From Neckera pumila (lineage: Eukaryota; Streptophyta; Bryopsida; Hypnales; Neckeraceae): a stretch of 64,000 nt of DNA. The notes below the pieces were generated by a model. It searched no databases. It saw only the letters and a list, made by a program, of their open reading frames with translations, and was not told the origin of the DNA. Made by a program: the position numbers and the translations under genes. Where the stretch lies: contig OZ018411.1 of NCBI GenBank assembly GCA_963969595.1, forward strand, positions 30,205,445-30,269,444, given 5' to 3'. Within the stretch, counting starts at the first letter, position 1; every line of letters starts with the position of its first letter. This document shows positions 22,592 through 32,983 of the stretch, piece by piece.

Positions 22592-25534
22592 TGTCGCAAC
22601 CGGAATTTTTGGTTTTCTTTTGATTGTCTAAATAATGGAATGGAAACAGGTAATTAGGATCCATATCCGGATAGGAGGGCAAAAGGAAACTACGAATAGG
22701 CAACGATAATCCAGTAAAGAGAAAACTGTATTTGATCCGGTCAGAATGTTAGTATTCAGGAGCGGAATCATATCTAGATTTCACCTCAGAGCGGATTAGG
22801 GTTGGACCGGATCGATAGCAGAACGGACTGGAAAAGGTCATGATGACGTGCCAGGGGTCCTGAGAGTATATAAGGGCTGGTCGTCTTCATTTTCACTCCT
22901 TTACTCCCCTTAAGCTCTGGAGCTAACCTTGAGCACTTTGATGCCTTCGTCCGCGCCAGAGCCGTTGTATGTATGTGCGCTTCCGGCTGGGTGTGTCTGA
23001 AAGTGTAGGAAGAGTAAAGAACATGTAGGTTGCAAATTTTGTGAGTGCTTTCCAGTTGAGATCGGACGAGAGAAAGTGAGGAACGGGACGTGCGGCTAGG
23101 AGAGGGTGAGGTAACGATCGGTAAGGGTCCAGCGGTAGTTTAGTGTCCATGCCTCAGCTGCGTAGGACCAGGCCGGACGTATCCAGTTCTTGGTTCCGAT
23201 TGTCCACCCGGAGAAGCCGACGAGGGTGACGATGACCCTCGGCAACACCATTTTTGGTTCCCTGAGCGGGGAACGGAAGGTGAACTGGGCCCGGATCTTT
23301 TCCGATCTAGTGTCCCAGCTGGTGACAAGGATCGGAAAGAATGGGGCTACTCCTTTGAGCCCCTACCTTTTCCACCTCTACCAGCGGAACCAACTCCTCA
23401 CTCAGACTGAGGAGAAGACGTGGAGTGTTTAGGAGTCGATCATGAAGTATGGAGAGTCGGGTTTGGATGACGAGGTGGAAGAGCAGACCGGATCCGAACC
23501 CGAGATAGAAGAGGAAGAAGAGGAGGAGCCGCTCTGACAGAGGAAGCGTCAGAAGACGACGCCTCTTCAGAAAAGAAGAACCCCCTTGAACCCCCGGTCC
23601 ACACCAGAACAAGGACCGGAGGTAAAGATGCCGGATCTTGAGGATCCAACCGACCCGTCCAACCAGTTAACGGTTGTCCTAGCCGGGATACGGGTGGATT
23701 GGGAGGTCAAGCGGAGGGCTTTGACCACTATTGCGGAGCTGGTGGGTGCACCAGTCGATAGCGAATTGCCGAGTAAGGTGGGGCAATTCCTGGCCGATCC
23801 GGAAGAGAACCGGAAATAGGAGACGGAGATCCGTCGGCTTCAGGAGGAAGTCGACACTCTGAGGGCGGATATGGTCACCCTCAAGGAGGACAAGGCAGCA
23901 ATCCGAGAGATGGCGGAGGCCACTCGGAAGGTGGCTGAGTCGGTGAAGGATACTCTTGGAGAGTCCGGATCCGCCGCAGTCAAGGCGGCCTTGTTTGATA
24001 AAGGGGTGCACGAGGAGAAGAAGGTATCTGGGTCCCGGGTAGTTCGGATCCTCAGTGACTTCACCAATCGGGTGGAAGCATCCTTAGTGGCAGCACGAGA
24101 GGCAGCCGACTGGATGGACATCAGCAGTCAGAAGCTGAACGGGTCCTTATTTTCCCGAAAAATCCACCTCTCGGACATTTCGATGCCGGATTCGTTTGCA
24201 GCAGGAGGATCGAATCCGGGTGAGCGCAAGGATCAGACACCCAAGTCAAGGAAGAGTCATCGAAGACCTGGGACGGGGCAACCAATTCAGATCGATTCGT
24301 CGCCCGGGTCAGATCTTCCGGATCCAGCTGCTGGTGAACGGAGCCGGAACTTGGCGGACGTCTTCAATCAACTGCCCGAGGAACCTAGGAGTCCGACGTT
24401 GGGTGGAGGAATTGGAGAGTAGGGTAGGAAGTTAGTTAGGAATGTAAAATATTTGTAAGATAGTTAGGACCGGGTCAGATGACTATCCGGTCTGGCCAGT
24501 TAGGATCGGATCCGGATGTCCAGCGCGAATTTCGAGGTCCCTTTTTGCTTTGTAATCAAGTTATATATAAGTCAACCCCCACTTGGAAGCTGGGAGTTTT
24601 TTCACCTCATTTTCGTGTACGTCTTTTCTTGGCCTCTTGTTGTGTGTCTCTCCCGTGTGCGGTAGGGTCGTGTGGTGAGGAGTTAGGAAGGCGCATGCTA
24701 GTGTGGGTGTGATTTCTCCCTTTGGCGTGTTTGTTTTGGTCTTATGTGCAGGTGAGCGGGTTGCGAAAGCGTTGGGAGTGGATTCCAGTTCCTCAGCGAC
24801 TCTAGAGTTTAGAATTCCGGGCGAGACAGCCGTTGTTAGGCTAGGCGGATAGGGAGGGATTCCTTAGTCGTGCTAGAACTCTTGGGTGTGAAATCCGGTT
24901 GAGTGTCCGATCTCCTGAGAGATCTCGTCGCCTGAGTGGGCAAATGGAAGAACTTTAGTGGATGTTGGAACGAACAGGTTCACTTGCAGCCGCCTAGCTT
25001 TGCATAGACGGAACAGGACGCTGAGGTCATTGTAGTATGGAAGGACCGTACGGGGGGCCTTTGTGTGACCAGTGATCCGGGGAGTTTTCTGGGTTGCTGT
25101 GAAAGATCAAACCGGGTCCGGGTTAGTGTAGAGAATTGGAGAAAGAAGAAGTGGGTCTTCAGCCACTATAATTCACGGAAGGAGCGGCGGGCTTGCCACT
25201 CTCAAAAACAAGGGGTGATCCCTCTGATGGTGAAACAAAGGTAAAACTAAACCGGGTAGTAGTAAGAGCGGATGAGAGTTGATCAGACCCGATCAGAATG
25301 TGGACCGGATTGGAGAAGTAAGGAAGGGTCTGATTGTAGTTCTGGGTGTTGTTGTATTTCCAGTTGTTGTATTTGAACCGGAAGAGGAAATATAGATATT
25401 GACTTAGCTTAGAGACTAAATAAGGCTATCTACTTCACAGAATCTCGCGGGTTAGATCTTTAGAGTCACTTTGGTATACTTTAAAGTGATTTTTGGTAGT
25501 ATAACTGGGAAATTGCTTGCCGTGTGCTGCGACA
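22592..25534 (+). repeat. 3' LTR of family A element
   Basis: Same length as the 5' LTR. It carries TATA-1 at about 22865-22875, LTR-ORF remnants at 23619-24422 (a TAG at 23817 matches the one at 14985) and TATA-2 at about 24561-24568. The ATTTG target duplication follows. Confidence 0.95.
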
Positions 25535-27540
25535 ATTTGGACCTAAGGAGTAGAAGTTAGTGATTTTCAAAGTTTTTATGAACTTGAAAATTGAGTTAAG
25601 TTATCTTTTATTTTTAAAAATATGTAACTTTCACATTGCATATTCAAATGCCACAAAACAAAGTCTTTGCAGTCTTTTGTGCTTAGAGCTTTCTATTTGT
25701 GCCAACTTCATGGCGTTTAGACCTATGGTGTGAAAGTTATGGATTTTTTTAACCCCTAAAGTCCCAAGGCCATTTTTTTGTCAAAAACCACTCAAAACTG
25801 CCATTTTGGCTGCATTCATCCAAGAACACAAAAAAATTATTTTTTTAGAATCCAACCGTGGGATCTTGTACTTCACTTGTCAAAGATCATGCGGTAAGAA
25901 TTTCATGATGTTTGACCATATAGATTACAAGATATTAGCATTCAAAGTTGAAAAAGAAAGTTATTTTGAACACTGACTAGCAATTTCAAATGACTTTGAC
26001 TGCCATTTGTGGAATTTTTTTGCACTACACACTTTGAGCTTAAATTTTTTTATGTTGAAGATGTAAGTTAAAAGTCTACAAAAAAATATCAAGAAACACA
26101 CACTTGATTTTCATTCTTTAAAAAATTATTAATTAGAAGTAGGTCCAAGATTGAAAAAAAGAACGAAATTATTGATAGCTCTTAGATGGAATTGAAATAT
26201 TATAATTCCAATGGCAAGATTGTTTTAGCAAGCAAGCACAACATTTTCAAAAAAAAATTGTAAGAAAATGTACAAATTGCATTCAAAATTGAATCCTACA
26301 AATCATTTTTTCAAAAAAATGCTTAGATTGCCCAAAAAACAAGATGGTCCATAACTTGCTCATTGTTAGTCCAAAAAAAATGAATCAAACCTTTTTATGA
26401 AGAAAAAATATAAAGTTTCAGAGAAAAAAAATTAAAATTTATTTTGACTTTTTGCAAAAAAATTTGTGCTGCCCACAGAGTTCAGTTTGAGGCTTTTTGT
26501 GGTATAACTTTTGCTCCTAGGCACCAATTGAAATAAAATTATATTCCCACAAAGCTAATCAATTTCTCTATCTTGTAGAAAAGTTTCAAAAAGTTTCACT
26601 AAAAATTGAGCCCGTAGATACCTGCCCAAAATTTGATTTGTCCCCCGAGGGGACAATGGAACTTTAGGGGTTCATTTAAGAAATAAAATGAAATTATCTA
26701 TTATTTTGGAAAAAACATAACTTTTACATAGCATGTCCAAAAGCCACAAAACAAAGCCCGTGCACTTCATTGTGCATAAAGCTTTCTATTCATACCAAAA
26801 ATGCAGCCTCTTACATTATAGTGTGAAAGTTATTGAATTTTAAAGTTTGAAGGAATAAAAAAATGAAAAAATAACTTTTACTTTTATTTCGGCTATGGCA
26901 AAATCACAAGGCACACTAGTTTTTATACCTTAAATTAGTTTTTGTTTTGTTTCAAATTTTAATTTTGATACACTCATATCTAAGATTTTATAAAGCGTTC
27001 TATAGCATTCTTATTTCTTAGTACCACTGGAAAGTCCTTTGCAAGGATGGGTGTACAAACTTTGTTTTGTGGCTTTTGGACCTACGGTGTGAATGTTATT
27101 GAATTTCAAAGTTTTTATGCATGAAAAAAAAGAATTAGATTATCTTTTATATGGAAAGATTCATAACTTGTCCAAATGCCATGCAATAAAGTCCTTGCAT
27201 TCCTCTGTGCACAAGGCATTTTATTTGTACCAGTTTCATGGCCTTTGGACTTATAGTGTGAAAGTTATGGGTTTACAAAAATTAAAAACATGAATTTAAT
27301 TATCATTTATTTTGGAATAAATATTACTTTTACATAGCATGTCCAAGATGCACAAAACAAGGCCCTCACACTCCTTTGTGCATTATAGAGCTTTCTATTC
27401 CTATCAAGAACACAACCTTCTCACACCACAACAAAGCCCTTTAGTGTGAAAAATATTGAATTTCAAAATTTTCAAAATTAATAAATTAATAAATTACTTT
27501 TATTTTAATTTTGGTTGTGGCAATGATACAAGGCACACTA
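25535..27540. repeat. Foldback repeat family, units 3 (3' part) and 4
   Basis: Picks up exactly where 13759 left off (TTTGGACCTAAGGAGTAG...). Units show the palindromic arms GTGTGAAAGTTAT/ATAACTTTYACAT and TCCAAATGCCAC, followed by TGTGCATARAGCTTTCTATT. A TTAA element sits inside at 25749-26674. The next unit starts near 26985. Confidence 0.75.
25749..26674 (+). mobile_element. piggyBac-like TTAA element, copy 1 (918 bp)
   Basis: It starts TTAA-CCCCTAAAGT and ends ACTTTAGGGG-TTCA, so terminal inverts of about 10 bp are flanked by TTAA (the right one mutated to TTCA). It splits a foldback repeat unit between GTTATGGATTTTTT and AAATAAAATGAAATTATC. Internal landmarks such as ACTCAAAACTGCCATTTT and GGATCTTGTACTTCACTTGT recur inverted in 39361-39947 and, more weakly, in 42877-43805. 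No transposase is present. The superfamily is inferred from the TTAA target and CCC-type ends. Confidence 0.72.
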
Positions 27541-27839
27541 TACAAAATAGTGAAATTAGGTTGTCCCACACTAATTTCTTGACAATCCACACTATAGAAA
27601 TATTCATTGCTTTTGTACAATGACGCATTCAATTCAAAGCCATGTGTATGGCATAGATTTGTGCACCAATTCAAAGCTTGGTTCATGTGGAACAAGTATT
27701 GATCCATGAGGTATTTTATCTCAAGTAAGGCAATCTAATTTCACTATTTTGTGTAGTAAACATTGAAGATCACCAAAGATACTCAAAGATCTTCAACAAC
27801 ACTCCACAGTTTAAAATTTTTAATATGTACACAAATCTG
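27541..27839. other. No gene seen
   Basis: AT-rich spacer between the repeat array and the PPR pseudogene. Direct copies of GTGAAATTAG / TTTCACTATTTTGTGTAGT-like segments occur at about 27550 and 27740 in opposite orientation. Confidence 0.4.
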
Positions 27840-29664
27840 TCACCAATAATCTTGGCAAGAACACAAGCCATCTTTGAAGTGATGAAAAAGTGATTTGCAT
27901 CCTTGACCACGATCTCTCTTCTAGACACTTTGGAGATCGATTTCGTTGCAGTATGACTATCTGATTCTTATACACACGTAAAAGTTTACTACTTGGGGTG
28001 TAAAAAAGTCCATATGCAATTGCCAACTCCTCACTATGAGAGCAAAAAGAAAACTCTTTATCCTTCTCGTCAACATCATGCGACACAAGTTGGGAAATCT
28101 GGAAGGTAGCCTTCAGCCTTGATTTTTTCTCAGTCAATCTGCTCAGCTCCACATAAATCTCCTTTGTTTGTTTGTGGGTGAGATATATCCTCTACAACAA
28201 AGGCATGAATCTTGTGATCAACCTCGATCTCTCTCCTGCATCGTAGTGCGCACCGATGAAACCTTCTCCAACTTCTCAGCGGCAGCATAGATGTTGGACA
28301 GGAGCACGTAGAGGTGTCCTTGGGTTCCAACTTCCAACGCTCTTTAGCCGCGAGTTCACCTAACTTCAGATTACCATAAGATCTACAAGCAGCGAGCAAC
28401 GCTCCCCAAGTTGCAACTGTCAGTCAAGAGCTTTGCTTCTTCCAGGTGCCCAGCCCGCCCAAGAATACCCACCATGCAGGTCAAATGCAAAACACTAGGA
28501 ACGATGCCGTAATCTTGCGACATACCCCGAAAGAGTCGAGTCGACGCCCTTCATGAACAAGGCCTGCATGACTACAAGCCGATAACAATGCCACAAATAC
28601 GTACCCATCCGGCTGCATTCATAATCCTGAACACTTCTAAAGCTTCAGACCCATACCCATGTGGCGCAAGTCCACCAATCATCACGTTCCAAGCTAGTAA
28701 TTACGTCCCGTTCTTCCATTCTGTCAAAAACCAATCGAGCATCATCGATACTGCCACCCTTCGCATACATGTAGATGAGAGCACTCCCACACGCGCATCT
28801 GACTCCAATCCCGCTTCACGGACATGACTGTGAATCTCCTTCACCCACTCCAAAGCCCCAGCGCTTGCAGATGCATTCAGGATATTCACGTAAGTGATTG
28901 CAGTCGATTTGAAGCCCTCCCGTTTCATTCGGAGAAAGAGTTCAAATGCTTCGGACCCGCACCCACTCTGTGCAAGGCCACCGATCATCTCGTTCCAAGT
29001 AATCACGTCCCGTTCTTCCATTTTGTCAAAAACCAATCGAGCATCATCAACACTCCCACTCTTCGCATACATGTGGATCAGCACATTGCCCACTCGCAGA
29101 TCCAAATCATATCCTGCTTCACGGGCATGGTTGTGAACCTCCTTCACCCAGTCCAAAGCCCCAGCGCTTGCAGATGCATTCAGAATACTCGCATACGTGA
29201 ATGCATCTAGTTGAAGGCCTTCCCGTTTCATTTGCAGAAGAAGTCGATATGCTTCCTCACCACATACACTTTCTGCATATGCTCCAATTATCACGTTCCA
29301 GGACATGACATCAAAGTTATCGAATGTTTTCCTTGCCTCCTTCATGCTCCCACACTTTGCATACATTTGAAGAAGCGCAGTCCCCACACGCACATCTGAT
29401 TCAAAGCCACCCTCTCTGATATATGCATGAACTTCCCCACTTTAAAGCCGATGGGCTCGCAAATGCCTTAAGGATGCTCAAGTAAGTCACTGCATCCGGC
29501 TGCACACCTTGGCGCATTTGATTGAAAACTTCCATGGCATCTTTCGCACGACTGCCCTGAGCGTACAGCTGGCCACGGTGCTTTAGGGTTTGATCATCTT
29601 GTTCAGAATCTACGTGCAATACAGTTGTTGATGAAAGCTGATGAGTCGATTTTTCAGAATCCAA
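27840..29664 (-). pseudogene. DYW-class PPR pseudogene
   Basis: Read on the minus strand, PPR repeats run from 29664 (AKDAMEVFNQMR, QPDAVTYLSILKAF) through 28701, alternating P, L and S types (VRVGTALLQMYAKCGSMKEA, SWNVIIGAYAES, DVITWNEMIGGLAQSG). An E region follows (GILGRAGHLEEAKLL, KLGELAAKERWKLEPKD), then a DYW domain with the HxE motif (SHSEELAIAYGL). It ends HHFKDGLCSCQDYW with TGA at 27840-27842. Breaks include a frameshift near 29440, a 1-base loss near 28785, a 4-base gain near 28705, several further shifts, and loss of the CxxCH zinc motif. No ATG is found at the front. Functional relatives edit C to U in organelle RNA; this one cannot be made as a whole protein. Confidence 0.9.
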
Positions 29665-30657
29665 GGATCTCTTAGAGTGACAACAGAATTCGAAATTCTA
29701 AAATCCACGGTCTGGGGAATCCTGTTCCCCACTGAAAATGGTGTCTGGCTCGCTACAACACCATGGTCCATTGCTTATAAATGTTTTCCAGAATCCCCTC
29801 GCTCCTCAATGCTCCTTCCCCAAGAGGTACAACACGCACCCTCAGTCAAAGAGCAACCTCTTGCGGCCAACTTCATGCCAGCTGAGAAATGAGATCTGAT
29901 CGGCCGAGCGATACAAGCCCATTTCCTTTTCAACAAAGCGTAGAAACTGGAGTCGAATTCAATGCAACAGACGCTCGATATCTGCCTTGCCAATGTTTCT
30001 TCAAATGTGCCAAGACATAGTACTCTCAGACACAATTCTTTGATTTACTACGAGGGAGGGAGGGAGTATATCGAAGAGGAACTCCGGGAATTCTGACGAC
30101 GACAATGCCATGAAAGAATTCAGACACCACGACGAAACAAGCTGAATTCCGAGCTACACACTCTAAACCAGGGAATGCTTGTGTCCTTCTCGCCTCCGTC
30201 AAGCAAAACCCTCACATAAACCCAAGGAAATTTGGCGGCCATTCATAGTTTTGTGGCTTTGCAGTCCACATAGAAAGGAGTATTTCAGTGTATGATTTGG
30301 GGATTAGTATCATTTTTTGTCAAGTCCCTTCATTCACCGACTTGTGCAATGATGTTGGACAAAGAATTCGATTGCTCTTTTGCATGCTCGATCCTGCAAT
30401 GCGATGTAGTAATATATCAAAATGAGTCGAGAAGCCCAGAGTTCCACAAAACAATCAACCAGATAATGACTAACCACAAATCCAGAGCAAACTTACAAAA
30501 ACCTTGAATACGATGTATTCAAAATTAAAGTAACAACGCAGAGAAGTAACACAAACGCAGTACAGTTGAAACATTGAATGTCGGGATAGAGGGGTCCAAA
30601 CGTAAGAGCTGTTTCGATTTGGCATTGGGAGGACAACAGGAAGGAATACAAATAAAC
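29665..30657. other. No gene identified
   Basis: It holds only unsupported frames, such as 29775-30035 on the minus strand, which could be a decayed leader for the PPR gene. The missing last exon of the AP-1 sigma fragment was sought here and not found. Confidence 0.45.
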
Positions 30658-31252
30658 CTGGGAAGCAATCACTCGGGCCACAGACTTTTTACTCGTTTCC
30701 TGAAGCTCTCCAGCCATGAGCACTTCATCTAGAATGTAGTACGCCTGCATGTGTAAGCATAAAAGAAAACAATACATTCCGCTTTGCACTGAGACACTAC
30801 AAGAGTAGCCTCAACAAAATAAAATTCTGAGATCTGGGCGAGCACATAAACACAAAAATACAAAGCAATGGTCATCCAGGATTGTTTGATACGAAGAGCA
30901 CTTAGATTGTTCTTCTTGAGAAAAGATCACAACGGTCACAAACCTTGTGGAAGTTGAAGATGAGATCCAACTCACAAACCTGCAAAGTCCATTCGCATTA
31001 AGCTCAGCTAGTATTTCTCATACTTCAATAGGACTTCCTAGAGTCGTCAGTAACCAATAATTAGTACTGAAACAGCAGTACAGTAGAATTTCTGCCAGCA
31101 AAGCAAGGGTGCGCTTTCGTTGAAAGGTACAAAAACCTGCATTGCCAAAATAGCGATCAAGAATCTCAACATAGTGGTGATCGATGATTTCTAGGGTTTC
31201 CAACTCGTTATCGTCTGCCTCAATACACATGCAAAAGTACAAGCTCGCATAC
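30658..31252 (-). pseudogene. AP-1 sigma adaptin gene fragment, three exons
   Basis: Three exons on the minus strand read as consecutive parts of a clathrin adaptor AP-1 small (sigma) subunit. 31141-31252 gives [20 protein letters not shown]...[13 protein letters not shown]. 30944-30979 gives VCELDLIFNFHK. 30658-30744 gives AYYILDEVLMAGELQETSKK and ends VARVIASQ. The 199-bp intron (30745-30943) is GT-AG. The 161-bp intron (30980-31140) keeps the frame only with a GC donor (AAT/GCAGGT). All three exons are open, with one extra Asp before HHYVEIL. The first half of the protein and the last exon are not found nearby, so I call a truncated copy. Intact homologues act in TGN/endosome vesicle sorting. 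Confidence 0.85.
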
Positions 31253-32983
31253 CTGTTCAGTCAAACATGACTGTTCAAATGATCCGTAAGTATCCCCTAA
31301 ACTGATAACATCAAAGCAACTCCTTCGAATGGATCACCTGCAAAGTAAACCCAACCTTTGCTTGACACCTATATGACCTACTTAATATGAGGCGAGCAAA
31401 CATGAAAGGGGGTGTCACGCAGAAATAGTGCGAGTTTCTGCAGAGAACTTTTGGTTTATTTTGTGGTTGACTACGAAGATCATTATTTTCTTCACCATCT
31501 TCCTTGCTGCTGCAGATTTGGAGAATGATTGATTTCATTTACAGACATGACGACGACGTTCTAGCAGAGCTCGAAGTAGTGCGGCCTCAAGTAGTGACGC
31601 AAAATGCCGCCGCTGCCAGTTAGCTTCGTATCGTTTCACAAATTCATTGGATGTTAATTACCATCAATACCATACTGGTTTGAGATCCAAAACTTCAAAT
31701 TCTAAGAACAATGTACGAAAACGGTGATAAATTTCTACAAAACTTGAATTATTCATGATGGTACCTTGGTTCAAATGGACTATAGCTGGTGAAAAATGAG
31801 GTCATTTTGACATCAGCAAGGACAAGTAAGTTATTCAACCACAGTTCTGAAGTGCACTTCCAGAACACAACCTCAATGGAGGCTCCTGTGCCTCGATACT
31901 GACCTTTGAAATTGCTGTGATTGGTACTCATCCTCATTGGTCATAAAATGTTGTTGAAAACTTGCAACTGCTGTGTGCCAACCAATTGAGTGTAAACTTT
32001 TTGTACAAAAGTGGCTCTGCCAGGAAATGTGAGAAAAAGTTGAAACCGTATCATACCTAAAGCATACCATCAGCAGTGTACGGTGGGACCTTTGAATCCA
32101 AAAGTATATGGGAAAGTGAATTCTGAAGGTTTCAAGAAGCCTTGAAAGTGAGTTACTTGCAAGCTCCATTGTCATCCTATATAAGCTTAGTTGGAGAATG
32201 AACTGTAACCTACTCATCTGTCTTGCTCCTGCAGCGAGTAGATTATATTTAAGAAAAATAAAACTCAATTAGTTAGTATTGGAAATTTTCTTTGCGATGG
32301 CCTCAGAATGCCAAGTTGTTTCTTTCCATCTCAAGCATCCACAACTGTACCTACCTGTTGGTAGGACTCCTATTGAACTTGTCATGACGGGAAATATCCC
32401 ACTTCTGAACCACCAACGAAAACGCTGCAGAGCTACTTCAAAAGCATACAGTAACTTGGCATTACGATATCATGAAGCAAAGTCAAGTCTTTCAGTTTGG
32501 ACTTTGGACAGAGGCTGCACAAATCAAGTTCTGGAATTATAGAGAATTTGGGTATTATTTGGATTGAGAATTTCTTTCTAATGGAGCTGGTGTTCCATGC
32601 CAGAAGAGCCCAACTCAAACAAATACATATTAGATATATTTCAAAGCAGAGGCAAGAAGGAGAAACCTTCCTGGATGTAACATAACACGATAAACTCAGA
32701 AACTAATTCACAAAAACTGAAAGAAATGTGCACTTCACTGGTTTGTACAAGTCAAGATACTATTCCATTAGCTTAGCTGCATAAACTTTCAGGTGCAAGC
32801 ATTCCATGATAAGCACTTGGGTGGGTAAGACGCAACCTACTGAATTATTTGAGTCTTCCACAGTCTGCTCTCAGTTATTACTACTAGAAACTCAAGCAAG
32901 TTAGACTTTCTCCTAAACTGTATCTTTTGTCCCTCAAAGATATTTCACCCACTTCAAACTCCAGCTAAATGTCACTGAACCAA
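31253..32983. other. No gene identified
   Basis: No frame over about 130 codons, none with a recognisable domain. The upstream exons of AP-1 sigma (RQGKVRLTKWY-type and FVEWRGYKVVYK-type segments) were looked for and not seen. The right end may hold the 3' untranslated region of the CHAT gene. Confidence 0.45.

Larger units (their letters stand above)
13760..25534 (+). mobile_element. Full-length Ty3/gypsy element, family A, degenerate
   Basis: LTRs at 13760-16702 and 22592-25534 are both 2943 bp and both run TG to CA. The 5-bp target duplication ATTTG is perfect (13755-13759, 25535-25539). A primer site, single-frame gag-pol and polypurine tract are in order. By eye the LTRs differ at roughly 65-70 sites (about 2.3 percent), mostly transitions, so the insertion is moderately recent but far older than the 52.5-kb duplication. 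No chromodomain is visible after integrase, and the primer site is of tRNA-Asp type. Both fit the Athila/Tat side of plant Ty3/gypsy better than chromoviruses, although that placement is inference. Confidence 0.96.

Noticed and set aside
31873..32268. 131-codon minus-strand frame
   Set aside because: No domain, no homologous motif, and composition like surrounding non-coding DNA.
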